From contig NC_081406.1 of the NCBI RefSeq assembly GCF_030272615.1, positions 188,960,391 through 189,024,390 on the forward strand: 64,000 nt of DNA, in the 5' to 3' direction. This document shows positions 22,183 to 34,861 of this stretch, piece after piece (within the stretch, counting starts at the first letter, position 1; the number at the start of each line of letters is the position of its first letter). Source of the DNA: Cryptomeria japonica. Lineage: Eukaryota; Streptophyta; Pinopsida; Cupressales; Cupressaceae. Under the pieces are notes generated by a model, which was not told the origin of the DNA, did not search any database, and saw only the letters and a program-made list of their open reading frames with translations. The position numbers and the translations under genes were made by a program.

Positions 22183-25100
22183 ATGGAGCTTCAGTTGGAT
22201 AACTTGTTCCATGAGAATGTTGGTGCTTCCTCTTATCCACCATTACTTATCCCCATTCTCCTCAAGTCTCATGATGTGGATGAATCACTAACTAGAGTTT
22301 CCATTGACCAATTGGAGAATATTGAAAATGAATTTGAAAATCTTCAACAATGGATGAGTCAACAATACCTGAAAAGTAAGGAAATTCCCTTGCTTGAAGG
22401 ATTAAAAAGAATGGTGTAAAGTAATAAGATAGGTGTGGATTTGTTGACATGTATCCTTGCTCATATTGTTGAAACTAATATCATTCCAATAAAAAGTTGT
22501 GTTGAAGTCCTTGGTTACTCTCACCCCACTAGTCAAGTTAACCATTTCATTCTTATGCCTACATCCTTGCCTAGTGTGCCTATATTTATGTCTTCTATCA
22601 TGACTACTTCCACACAAAATCTTAATCCTACACATGTTAGTCATGGGGGCAATCCTATTAATAAATATTCTTACATACCTCCTTCTATGATTCTTCCATT
22701 TGTTTTACAACCATCTCCCATACCAACATACCACAATGTTCCACCTCCATATTCTCAACCTCCACGTACCTACAAAAATGTTACTCTTGCATCACAATCC
22801 AACATTTCCAATTTCAATCCATCCATTGAAGAAACCATCAATAACCTAACAATTTTTTTTACATCCCTACAACATCAATTGGCTTCCATTACTCAATCCA
22901 AGTTATATGTTCCCACATTTGATGTAGCGAGCCCACTATTTAATGACATTGTTTGTCTGGTTCCTCCTAAACATATGGAAGTCCCTCAATTGGAGTTGTA
23001 CAATGGAAAAGGTGACCCTTTGACTCATGTGAATATATTTCAAAACTTTGTGTAGTGGTTTTGCTCATGACCAAAGACTCATGGCTAAATTGTTTACTAT
23101 AGCCTTTACAAATAAAGCTTTGCAATGGTATTGTTCTTTGTCTCCTTATTTTGTTACTTCATTTCAACAATTGGATAATTCTTTCATTCAATAATTTCAA
23201 AATAAGATTGGTCCTAAGATTAGTTTGATTGATTTGACTGATTGTAAGTAAGGAGTTAAAGAAAAAGTGACTGATTTTATTGGTAGATATAAATATTTGC
23301 ATTCTCAAATTACTTATCAAGTGCTTGATATAATGATGTTCAAATAATTTTCATTGATAATTTACAAAAACAAATATTAGAGATAAGCTTCTATTTTCTA
23401 AGTTTACTTCCTTTACTCAATTATGTCCAGTGCTTCATAATTATTAGCTTCAAGTAAGTCAGTTTGAATCATCCTCTTCAATGACTGATTGATAAGAATG
23501 AGAGCGCTCAACAATTATTTTTGAAATTCAAACCTAACAAAGTTTTGATCAAGCTCAATGATGATATCAACACTCAAGTAGAAGCCATGATATCAAGTGT
23601 GGCCCCTTTATCCAAATACTTTAGAAAAGAATTAACTCCTCTTTCTGAGTCTTTGCATAGTATAATGTTAAAGTTAATGAATGATAATATGTTACAACTT
23701 CCTCCCATCAAGCCAATTAACACTTCCAAGCCATTGTTGCCTTAACATGATCCCAAAGCTTATTGTCAATATCATTGTCGACCTGACCATGATATTAAGA
23801 AGTGTTACAAATTAAGAAATAAGATCCAAGAATTCGCTGATAACAATACTATATCCATAGCTAGTGTCAATGAAAAAGGGAAGAGATTTGTAGCTCCTCC
23901 TAATTAAAACCTCCAAATCTTTACCAATCCATTGCCTAAACTCATTCTACCATGTTGTTGAGATTGAGTCTCTTAATTTTTCTCCTAATGACCTTGGTAT
24001 GGAATCTAATAATGTTGTGAATCTTGTTGACAAACCGACAACTCCAAAAGATTTATGTATTACTTTTGATCCTAGTGAGACTATTGTTGCACCTAATGGC
24101 CCATTATATATCACTGCGAAGATCAAAAACAAACTCTCCTGATGGTAGCTCATTGATCCAGTGTGTATGGTGAATGTGATTATCAAAGAATATCTTTATA
24201 TCTTACAATTGCATCAAGTTACATATGATAAATTTGATGTTATGGTCAAGGTGTACAATGATTTCTCTTGTCCTATTATTGGTTCTATTACTCTTCCCGT
24301 TAAGGTTGGTACTAAGTGCTTTGATGTCACATTTGCTATTATTCCTACATCAGATCAATTTTGTGTGAAGTTGGAACATCCTTGACTCACTTCCATGAAA
24401 GCTATCCCTTCTATAATTTATAAATGTTTGAAATTCCCTCATAATGGCACTATCATAACAATTAATCATAACCTATACCAACCCATGACAAAGCATGACA
24501 ATTTAACTCTTTATTACTTTTGGCCTAAACAACTTGAGCCTCTTAAGCCTTGAAATGACACCCTTTTTTTATCTTATCAAAAATGGGAAAATGAGATGTT
24601 CTTGTCCTTAAGTAAACCTAGAAACTCTCACAGGGGATTCACTAGCTAAGCAATATTATATCACTTGCATTCATAATGGGGGGTTTAATATACCAAAATG
24701 AGGGTACAATAAATTACCTATTGGTGAAAATGGGGTTTTTTAAAATTTGGGTTATGAAAAAATGCAATATTTGGTGAAAATAGGGAGGCTTTTAATTCGG
24801 GTTATGTATTGGGAGGGGGTGAAAAAAAAGGAGTTTAGGGCCATATTTTTTGAAAATAGGGGGATTATTTAGTATACCATGAACACACATGCTATAACCC
24901 AAGTTCACTAAGTGAAGTCCCCATGGAAAGAAACCCTACACCCATGGATATCCCTCCTCCTCATAATGGGCCTAGTATTCTTCCTACTCCTATTTCTCCT
25001 ATATATGCCTCATTATTGCATCCTCCCTCTTACAAAGGAAAGTGCTTGGCCTTGAGTCTTTGTAAACCTATTGGAGTTTCTTCTATTTCTTTCCCTATAA

Positions 25101-25190
25101 GGGATGGAAATATGCCTATGTCCATTGATCCTAAACCTTTGAAAGTCTTTACTAAAACTAAAAGGAATCATTGTGTGAGAGAACACTAAT
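22183..25190 (+). pseudogene. Degraded Gypsy gag and protease region
   Basis: Several plus-strand pieces (22183-22419, 22435-23055, 23521-23745, 24161-24385, 24923-25189) form one decayed polyprotein. LELYNGKGDPLTHVNIF followed by out-of-frame MAKLFTIAFTNKALQWY is a retrotransposon gag core. A knuckle-like CQYH...HDIKKCYKLRNKIQEF lies near 23765-23835. The protease-region phrases GPLYITAKIKN, VCMVNVIIKEY, HQVTYDKFDVMVK and IYKCLKFPHNG follow, then PMTKHDNLTLYYFWPKQLEP. Reverse transcriptase is not found, so the element is truncated or interrupted near 25200-25360. Stops and shifts are frequent. Confidence 0.7.
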
Positions 25191-25359
25191 GAAGATGTCA
25201 TGATAAGGCTTGTGAGCTTTCTTCCGAAACCATTTCCTTCCCAAAGACACCAAATGTTGACCCCCTTTGTCAAACCTTCACCTAACCATCAGAAGGAAGT
25301 TCACATCAAATCACCTAAATTAATATTTCTTAAGAAAAATGATAATTCAACTTCTTGAA

Positions 25360-25700
25360 GGAACACAATTAGGTCATTGAGAGGGAGCGGGGGGGTGAAT
25401 CAGTGAGTCTTTAAAAACTTTTCAAAGAATTTGCACACACTAATAATACAAAGAGACTAATAACACATGCACACAAAGGAAAACCACATAACACAAGGAT
25501 GTACGAGGAAAAACCAATGTGGGAAAAACCTCGGTGAGAAACGTTGTTGGAGTCTACTACTCCAATCTAGCCTCACAGTGAAAAGTTCATTACAAGATTT
25601 ATGGGCACCAACCCAAAGGAGCACCAAACCTTGAATTTTGAGCACCTACTCAAGGAGCACCTACCCCTTCTTTGAGCACCCACTCAGAGAATTTAATAAC
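25360..25700 (-). repeat. LTR end fragment of a Copia-like family, minus orientation
   Basis: GAGGGAGCGGGGGGGTGAATCA, read on the minus strand, is the TGATTCACCCCCCC-type LTR end shared with copies at 27598-27889 and 31785-32124. The block GAGGAAAAACCAATGTGGG at 25504, with TTGGAGTCTACTACTCCAA at 25549, is the inverse of the AGTAGACTCCAAC...TTTTTCCCAT...GGGTTTTCCTC block in those copies. Confidence 0.7.
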
Positions 25701-27597
25701 TCAAGGATAAATTTTGAAGACATTAAGATACCTTGTTATAAATGAATTTTGTAACACCTAGATCATAAAAGTCATGCACACTCTGCTGCTATGAGATGTT
25801 GTTCCTTTAATGATCTTGTTCTTCCTTCTTGTCTCTGCTAATCAACACAACCATCTGTATAATATCTTCTATCTTTGTCTCTGACTGCTTCACTTCATTT
25901 CACAAGCACCTCCCCATTTTTTCACATACATTTGGCTTTATCTTCTGTTATATATTCTCTGATTCTGCATACACACCATCTCATAATGTACACTTCTTAG
26001 TTTAGTATGCACTCACAGGTTTTTATGGTGTTCACCTCCTCTTTTCCTCTCTATATACACACACACATTCTCTCAATGTAGAATAATATTGTCCCTTTTT
26101 TTTCATACATTCACAAGTCTCAATATTTTCTAATCTGCTCATTGAAAAAAACTGATCTTCAATCAATCTTCTCTTTCCTTTTCTTCTTCTTGTCCACCTA
26201 CCTGCTAGGAACTAAATTGAATGCACACCATGGCGTATAGAAAGATTTGATCCTCTATACATTCCTTTCAGACAAAGAGTCGCCCTTATTAAATGCATCT
26301 TCTCAGAAATCTTTAGTGTTCAGATTATACCTCTGTGCTTGGATTACTATTTTTCGTAATCTTACGTCTGGTAGATTTTCTCAAGCCTCACAATAGTTTT
26401 TTCAAATTTCTCTGTAGCTACAAGCAATAAATATATACACCTTCTTAGCTTCAGTCTCAACAACCAGATTGAATCGGTCTGAGAGCCATCGCTTTGAGAG
26501 TATCTACAAGGCTCTTCTTTCATTTAGATGGACACATATTTGTTGTCCATGCTCCACATCATCCATGGCTTCATTTTTTTCTTCTAGTCAACCTTTGACA
26601 ATTTCCCATGTGGACCATTCATCCATCAACATCCGCTGGAGAAGATAAAATCATGCCATTCGGTGATATTCCATAGTTGGGGTTTTATCAACAAGAGTTC
26701 ATGTTGTCACACTGAACAAAAACCCTATCGCTATAGCTTTAAAATCTACAAAGAGGCATTTAGGAGTCATACTGAAACACCATGTTATACTAACAAGCAA
26801 GATGATGTCAGTAGGACCCACCACAAGTCACACTGAAAAGGGATATTTTGGTGTATCACAAAGGGACCGACAAGAAGCGAATTTGGTCTTGCCAGAAAGA
26901 CTTTTGTCATCACACACAATAGGTCTTGCTAGAAAGAGACGTAGAAAAGCATGTCGTAGACATCCAAAAATAGAAAACGCACATTAAAAAGCAAAGAGAT
27001 AGTGGTTTGTTTTAGGTGATACAAATCACCATTCCAGAAAAGCAGATTAGATCAAATTTGATACGAATTGAGTTGGTAAAGGAAAACCCTAACACGCCAC
27101 CTTTTGAATGTTCCTTTTGGTAGGAACCCTCATAGATAAATATGTGAACTCAAGACTAAGATTGATTGATGCCTGATGCTTGATGCAAGTTGTGAGAGAA
27201 AAGAGAGCCTAAGAAAGAAGAAAGACTATTTGCCTAAGAGTTCTTTCACAAAGAGTTAGAGTGTGTGTTAGCAGGCTGAACCGGTGAGAGATTCTAATCG
27301 GTAGAGAGTAACCGGTAAACTGTTATAGTCTTAACAGTCAAGCATAATGGTAGGTATTGAAAGGTTAGGAAGGCATCCAAGTGTGATACTGTGTAGGGTG
27401 AGGTTCTAAGAAAGAGAAGAGAGGCAAAGAGCAACCGGTAAGAGATGAGAGAGAGTGATCTGATAACCGGTAGAAGAAGGATTGATGAAATAGAGGAAGT
27501 TGATAACCGACAAACATCCATTGATCAGGTGTTGCAGAACTCATTTGCAACTAAGTACTATCATTGCATTAAAATTGTATTGCATTATATTACATCG
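25701..27597. other. Non-coding repeat-derived stretch between opposed LTR ends
   Basis: No domain recognised. Parts are probably LTR bodies of the two opposed fragments at 25360 and 27889, since CCGGT-rich text such as AACCGGTGAGAGATTCTAAT (near 27279) recurs in the LTR at 29592-32124. The short ORFs here are not convincing genes. Confidence 0.35.
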
Positions 27598-27889
27598 AGT
27601 TGGTGCCCTAAATCATTGTAATCTGTTGTTTCATTGTGAGGTTGGATTCGAGCAGTAGACTCCAACATCATTTCTCACTGAGGTTTTTCCCATATTGGGT
27701 TTTCCTCATACATTTGGTGTTTTGGGTTATGCATTTGTGTGTTTTCTTATTTTGATATCCACTCATTTCTTACCAGTTTGATTGCTAATTCTTTAGGTTG
27801 TTAACCAGTACTCAAAGCTTGGTTTAAAGAGAAAAGATTTTTAGGAACTACTGATTCACCCCCTCTTAGTGGTACATTGTGTTTAACAA
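27598..27889 (+). repeat. LTR 3' end of the same Copia-like family, plus orientation
   Basis: TTGGTGCCCTAAATCATTGT, AGTAGACTCCAACATC, GGTTTTTCCC and GATTCACCCCCTCTTAGTGG, then a TTTAACA end, parallel the end of the copy at 29592-32124. Confidence 0.7.
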
Positions 27890-29591
27890 GATAGACATTT
27901 TCTTCTTATATTTTTCCTGAAGTTTTAGTACTACTGCATTGAAATTTCAAATTTTCATCAAATAGAATTTTTGTTTTTCATAAAACAATTAGTATCTTAG
28001 GAACTACATTTAATTTGCTACATATTATATTCTTACATATTTTTGAAATAAAGTTGGTAATTTATTTAAATTTTTATGTCAAGTTGCCTAACTCTATTTT
28101 TTTATTTTCATTGTCACTTAAGGGCTTGTTTGGCCCACTATGATCCTGCACATACCTGACTATGTAATTGTAAATGAGAATCAAATGAAATAGGATCAAA
28201 TAGGCTAAAATTGATAGCTTTCAACATGCACAAAAAAGATAGTAAATTGGCAGACCAATTTTAGAAGAGGAGACAACAAAAAATTATAATTGAACTGCAA
28301 ACCAAATTTAAGGCAGAAATTGAGGGATTAAGATGCCCAGATCAGATCACTCCAGGGATAGAGGTGATATTCTCAAATTGCTCTCAAAACTTTCTACTCC
28401 AACAAAGTGCAGACTGTAGATCTCTACCTAATTAATTTGTACTGAACTCAACTTGAACGGGAAGCATATTGTTAGGTAGCAGAGGATAGAATTTAAAATG
28501 GAATGTTTTACACCTTCATGAACCCTTCTGATGTTGAAATTCTCATGAATATATGATGTTGTCTTGAATGTAGTTGAACTTAGGAAGAGAAGATCATGGA
28601 GGCCATCTCAAATGCATAGATTTGCCAGCTACTCCTAGTCTTCAATGCCTCGATGCTTGATTTCTTTCTCTTGAATTGAACTATCTTTCAATGTCTCCTT
28701 TTGCTTCTATATTGTCAAGACCTTGCCTAAATGAGGGAGGATACCTTTCTTATATACCTCTTACGCATTTTGAGGTGGGAAACTCAGAGTAGGCTAACAT
28801 AGGAAAATATTTCTCACTCAACCTAGCTAAGCATGCCATAATTTAAATTTGGTGTATAACATTGAGGAGTAGGGCACCCTTGGTGAACTACTCCCCCCAA
28901 TGTGGCCTCAAATTGGAATCTAAGGTCCAAGATAAGAAGGAGATGTTGGAAACAAATTCTAAATTGGGGCTTGATTAAGCATGTCAGACATAGAAGGTCA
29001 AGGACACTAAAATAGGGCCTAGCTGAGAAATAAATTGCATATGGGTGTACTTTATGATGCTACATGAATATTCAACATGCTCTCCCTCTTGGATACAAAA
29101 ATATGATGGAAGTATTTTTCATGAGTAAGTTTCATGTATTACTTTGTATAGAGCTTAACATTACAAATATCTATTAAAAAGGTAGGTGGAAAAGACCAAC
29201 CCTTAAGTTCACACAAGGAAACACTTTAAACAAAACATTTAAATAGATAAAAGAAAATTTTGGTTAGTGCGAAGATCCAAACTACTACTAAGATGTCAAT
29301 TACAATCATGTAACTTCCCTAAATATCAACTAGGTTTGGTTTATCAACAATAAGATCCTTAATAGTGATCAAATAATTTTTATTCTATTTTTTATTAGGA
29401 CATTTTTCATGAATAAGAGAAAATACAAAGCAAGATAAAGATACTTCTATAATCCAACCATCTAGAGGCATCATGATTATATGGTTCAAAAGAAGCCAAA
29501 GGTAGCTTTGGTGGCTAGGACTAGCTATGAGAAAACTAGTATATGGCCTTTATTGGAATGGGATAGGAGGTATGTCACTAAAATTCACATT
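27890..29591. other. Intergenic DNA, no gene recognised
   Basis: AT-rich to mixed composition with scattered stops in all frames. I see no conserved domain, terminal repeats or tandem structure that I can support. Confidence 0.4.
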
Positions 29592-32124
29592 TGTTGGCAT
29601 TGTGTTGTCATTGATGTCAACCGGCACAGAAGATTGAAGTGTTTTGTTGTCATTGATGTCAACTAATATAACAGGTTACTAGTATAACCTGTCACCAGTA
29701 AGGGAGAGAATGTCAACCTGCATTGTGATCATTGGAATCACCAATACATAAGTTAGTGTTGACTTGTGTTGAAGACAAGTAGTGGAGATCGGTATGGTAT
29801 GACAACCAATATGTGATATGTTCGCAAGTGAATTGTAGCCAACCAACAAACATGTGACCAATTAGAATGCAGGGTGAGATAATGCAGAAGTGCAAAGCTA
29901 ATATGCAGTTGGATGTTAATCAACAGGACTCCCACAGGATAAAGATGATATCACAAGTTGATGATATGATTGACAAGGAGTCTGCTCAACCGAATCACAT
30001 GTGCCTGATTGAAGATGTATCTGCTCAATGTCAGCTAAGGAATATTGGTGCAATGCCGGAAGAAGAATGAGATGACAAGGATCCACTCGCATCGGTAAGT
30101 GGAGCTTATCCCCCAACATGCATGGAATGCATCACAACCTTCTTGGATAAGATAGATAAGTATATGACAACTAGTTGAAGGCTCACACTGGATCAACCGG
30201 TGAAACACAAAGATGCCTCAAGTGCATGAATTTAGAGATATGCACCGGATCAGCTAAGGTTGGCAAGTTGAGCCATCGAGACAATGAAGGAAGAGTAAAG
30301 ATGTGATGGGTTTGTCACTTTGATAAATTGGTTGAGATGATGTTCAGGCTGATGAAGATGTAGGCAAGGTCGAGCAACTGTAGATAGAGAGTGCAATCAG
30401 GATGCAAATGCCTCAGATGGAAACATTTGAAGGTTGATGATATGGTGTCATCAAGGTGCCTATGGATAAGTATGTGAACCTGTAAGAGAGCAAAGAGGCT
30501 AAGTGATGTGCTCCTACCTGATGAAGACAAGCATGTGGTGAATTGATATGTTTGGTGACTGAAAAAGGTGTTCCATCAATAGAGCTGCCAAGTGAAGGCT
30601 TGAAGGTTGTCTGGTTAGGGTATAACTAGCAGGGTTAGAGAACTGGTAGGTATGCACCGGTTGTGTGGTTGGTTGGTGATCTTGTCTGAACTGATACAAA
30701 TGACTTAGCAAAGGTGGATATTGACAATGATGACACATGGGACACAGGTGTCATGTATGTTGTGGTCAATGAAGTGTGAGTCGATGAGGTAGTTGCTGAA
30801 AGAGTCCACATTTATGGTCAGCCCCAAAAATCACGGGTATGTTGCAGGGGTTTGTAGCTTGATGCAGATTGAATGGAAAAGATAAGAGTGGTGCACTGAT
30901 CGATGCAGGTTGAGAAGGTGTTGATCAGATTTGGTGAAGGGGGGCCACAAACTCATTCATCATGGTTGACAAGTGTATGTCGTGTTTGCTAAATATGGAA
31001 AATGTATTCTGGAAGCAGTGTGATTGGCAATGATGGGAGATCGGTTGCAAGTTGACTATCTTTGAAAAGAGATATGATCTGATTTGATATGGCTCGTGGT
31101 TGATGAAGGAACCCTAGTGCACTAGAAGTTTAAATGTCATTTTGGCGGGAATGCATAGTATAAATATGCAGATCAAAGACCAGATTGGGTGTTGTTGCAT
31201 GAAAGAGTGACGTTGGTGAAGTGAGTCAAATCAGAGTGTTAACCAGTCAGAGAGTTCATCGACAAATCACAGACGTGACTGAGTGGCTGGGAAAAAACCA
31301 ATTAGAAGAGTTCAATCGACAAGGGCAAGACAACCGGTAGACTGTCATTGAGCCTGATAGTGGTGTGAACCGATGGTGGTTGAACCCGTAAGAAGGTAGT
31401 TGCAGTGTGCAAAGGAGAGTAGAGAGAAAGTGAGAAGAGGTAGAGGCTGAACCGGCCAAGGAATCAAAGAAGAGTGAACCTGCAGAGAAGAGACAACGAA
31501 GATCAAAGAAGGGTTTAAACCGTCAAGTGGAATAACTGGCAAGATGAGAACCGGTGGTGATCAAAGAGAAGAGTACCAACAGAGAAGAAGTAGAGGGTGA
31601 GCTGGTAAAGTTGCAGTAGAGAGTAGGTGAGCAGAGAATCGATAGAGAACTAGATAGAGGTGAACTGATGGAGAGACATGTGTGAGAGTTACAAAGATCA
31701 TTTGTAACAAGGGTATTACTTTTACATTGTTATATTCTTTTGTAGTCACTGAGTTGGAGCTCAGTGCAGGGGTTGGTTCTCCTTGGGTTGGTGCCCTAAA
31801 TTAGTAGGGGTGGTACTCCTTGGATTGGTGCCCTAAATGTTGTAACCATTATTTTCATTGTGAGGCTAGATTGGAGCAGTAGACTCCAACAACATTTCTC
31901 ACCGAGGTTTTTCCCATGTTGGGTTTTCCTCATACATCCTATGTTGTGTGATATACCATTTTGTGTGTTCTTGCATATTGATGTTCACTCCTATCTCACC
32001 GATATGTTTACTATGTATTAGATCTGTTAATCGGTACACACCTTTTAGGAATTAAAAGGGTAAAGTTTGGAAACCACTGATTCACCCCCCCTCCCCCCCT
32101 CTTAGTGGCATCCTGTGTTCCACA
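29592..32124 (+). repeat. Probable solo LTR of a Copia-like element
   Basis: It starts TGTTGGCATTGTGTTGTC and ends CCCCTCTTAGTGG...TTCCACA, so it has TG...CA borders of about 2.5 kb. The start resembles the Copia LTRs at 34862-35877 and 40427-41531 on their own strand (TGTTGGTATTATGG, then CATTGATGTCAAC). No primer site or polypurine tract borders it, which suggests a solo LTR. Flanks ACATT and ATGTT do not match as a target duplication. CCGGT and ACCGGT are unusually frequent inside. Confidence 0.6.
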
Positions 32125-33090
32125 ATGTTCACCATGAGAAGTTTAATTGCATCCATGCTGGTATCCATTGGAAGGTGAGTGATCCCTATTGGAATGTAGA
32201 GCTAGCAATATTATAGTTCCATACATTAGTTCAAGATGAGAACCATGGTTTATATTCTCTAAAGAAACAAAAATAAAATGGATTCAAAAATTCTTGGATG
32301 AATAGATCATAGGGTGATAAATCCATTACTTTCACATTACTAGAATAAAATAATTTTATTTATGGAAATAATATTTAAAAAAAACAAATTGGAACATAGA
32401 GAACCTCATTGATGCACCAATCTAATAATTAAAACATATTAAATATCCTTAAAAAATGATTTGCATAGAGTCTTGAATAATAATTTTGAAATAAAAGTAT
32501 TGAAATAAGGAGTCACGAGCTCTAGAGAATAAATCACATGGTGAGAGGCTCTTTAATCAAGTATCCAACTCTTGGAAGAGGCACACAAAACTCTAATAGA
32601 AAGATCTCATACTTTATCAATTAAAGAGGATGAAGGAATATAAGTTTTATGCTAATGAATGGCTTCTTTGAATGCTTCCATTTTCTTTGTACACCAAAAT
32701 GTTGGATGACCAATTATGCAATAAAATCTAAAAGAGCCACTTTATTTCTTTTTGGTTTTGGAAGTATACTTACTAGACTTTGAAAGTGAAGGGCTAGTGG
32801 TTTTGTAATTGTGATTCTTATCCTAAGATGTAGACCTATTGAACTAATTTTCATATTTTTTTATTATTGGAATTTGGATTGAGTTTAATTTTACATTTAC
32901 TCTTGGAATTTTGAGTAAACAAAGCTTGAATCTTTGCAGTAGTGAACAAATATAATTGGGAAAGTATAGATTGTTCCAAAGTAACAAGATCACAAATTTC
33001 CAAATATGGGAATCGCAAAATATTTTACTAATGCATCCATTATAGAATTAAATGTAGAAAAGAAAAACTAAAATGAGTGCTTCAAATTTT
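32125..33090. other. AT-rich spacer
   Basis: No gene or element border recognised. It leads into a decayed Copia gag on the minus strand. Confidence 0.35.
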
Positions 33091-33099
33091 ATAAAATTA

Positions 33100-33390
33100 G
33101 GAAGTTGTATTATTTATCTATTTTTCTTACCACAACCCTTCAATTATGATAAAAGTAACTTATATTTTTTAAGATAATCTTCAATTGTGGGTGATCATCA
33201 AGTTGAAGGGAGGAGATTTTTTAGGACAACTATAATAACTTCAATTCATTGACTTTTCTAGATAACTCATAAAATGTGTCCCAAGCAATCTTAAGTGTTT
33301 TATAGTTCATAATATGAAACAAAAATAATTGTCATAAACATGCAGTCCAATTAGGCTTGTTACTTTATTAAAAAAAATTTGCATATGCAA
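33100..33390 (-). pseudogene. Strongly degraded Copia gag fragment
   Basis: Minus-strand frames give SLIGLHVYDN, then TLKIAWDTFYELSRKVNELK, and, after stops, SSLQLDDHPQLKIILKKYK. The spacing fits the UBN2-type gag domain of Copia elements (LIGLHVSD, AWDTL, KVNEL, a DDH-like turn and a KYK-like helix). Frame changes and stops show it is dead. Confidence 0.5.
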
Positions 33391-33997
33391 ACGTAATGTA
33401 TTCCTCAATGAGTTTTGATGGATGTTAATTCAATATTTTTCATAATCACTCAGATTATAGCTGTTTTCTAAAGTTTATTTTTCACATAGATAATAATAAT
33501 TTAGACATTCAATTACTTTAGTTTAAATTGAACTGGTGTGACAATCACCAACTAATGGAATTAATAAAATCAATAGATAAGAGACACCAAAATACCTCTT
33601 TAAAATTCTCCACATATTATATGATAGGTGGATCAGATACCTCCCTCAAAATGTAATTGTTTAGCACTTTATAATAGTCCACATAGAATTCACTCAAGAA
33701 GGTGATTCAAAATATAATTATAGCTACCCTAATTATGAACATACAAAATATAGTGGATAAAACTATATGGCTTAGAGAAAATATTTGACACTTATATCAA
33801 CTCCGAAGAAAAAGTTATACATGTTAACATACAAGGTACTTGAAGAGTGATAAGGAACCTCAACCAAACTTGGAGGGATTACCCATTCTTTTTCTTGCTA
33901 TCGAGGAGCCACCAAAATTTCTATCAATTTTTTTTAAAAAGTGGATGAAATTGGAGGAGGTCCAATTTGGAGAAGCTACTAAGTTTAGAAAGGTTGG

Positions 33998-34185
33998 TGT
34001 CCACAACAAATGACACAAAGATTTTAATGTGGAAACCCTATAAGGGGAAAAACCACGGTGGGAAACCTTACCCACAATCGGATGATACTACTGCAGATAA
34101 TAAGTGAATACAATTATGGGGTTTGCACATGTAGAAAGGCTAACCACCTAGAACTCAATGCTCAATCAAAAAATAGGAGTCACAC
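33998..34185 (-). repeat. Copia LTR fragment joined directly to gag
   Basis: The block ACAAATGACACAAAGATTTT, ACCACGGTGGGAAACCTTAC, CAGATAATAAGTGAATACAA matches LTR sequence at 35000-35110 and 40590-40700. At about 34181-34186 the match switches abruptly to internal gag sequence (CCAAATTCTTCAAGCTC), which corresponds to 39766-39782. This is a recombination or deletion junction. Confidence 0.8.
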
Positions 34186-34804
34186 AGGACCAAATTCTTC
34201 AAGCTCAAATACTGAAAGTTTTCCAACCAAAGTATCTCTAGAAACTGATGTATTAGGCATTGTTCTCAACTCATTAATAGTTGTCACTTTCATTTTGTAA
34301 GCCGGTGGCAAAGCTCTTAAAAATTTAGAAATAATTTCATCTTCACTTAAAGATCCTCCACAATATTGTATTCCTAAAACAATTTCATTAACTCTTTCCA
34401 TAAATGCAGAAATTCTTTCATCCTCTTCCATTTTTAAATTTTCATACTTGACCCGATAACATTCCAATTTTGCAATTTTGACAGTGGAATCTCCTTCATT
34501 CAATGTTTCCAGTTTATCCCAAATAGCGTTTGTAGTAGATTTGTCTGATAATCCCATGATTTTCTGATCTAATAATGCACTTAGAAGTGCTTCTCTTGCT
34601 TTGCACTTTGCAATCATTCTCCAAGTCTTTAGCCAAGGTCAGTGGATTAGGGCTATTCAGAGTAGGAGAAACATACCCATTATTTGTAACATCCCATATA
34701 TCTCTTCCAATACAGTTTAGATGTGTTTCCATTATGATCTTCCATATACCATAGTTAGTTCCATCAAGTTTGGGACTATCCTTCTTGAAGATATCTGCTG
34801 CCAT
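34186..34804 (-). pseudogene. gag: Second copy of Copia gag, 5' part
   Basis: Two frames (34514-34804 and 34180-34617) together cover a gag beginning MAADIFKKDSPKLDGTNYGI and including WDVTNNGYV, DSTVKIAKLECYRVKYENLK and EDERISAFMERVNEIVLG. This is the DUF4219/UBN2 type of Copia gag. A frameshift near 34615 separates the frames. It is a near copy of the gag at 39869-40369, and its primer site (34847-34860) abuts the LTR at 34862. Confidence 0.85.
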
Positions 34805-34846
34805 AGGATCTCCTCAAGCTGTTAGGTTTCTGTAAAAAGAGGACTA

Positions 34847-34860
34847 GGCTCTTATACCAA
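34847..34860 (-). other. Primer binding site of the left Copia copy
   Basis: On the minus strand TTGGTATAAGAGCC follows the LTR end. It is one mismatch away from the initiator-Met complement TGGTATCAGAGCC. Confidence 0.8.
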
Positions 34861-34861
34861 T

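Noticed and set aside
25360-32124. Intact retroelement between opposed LTR ends
   Set aside because: No gag or pol domain lies between 25700 and 29591, and the ends are in opposite orientation, so they do not bound one element.
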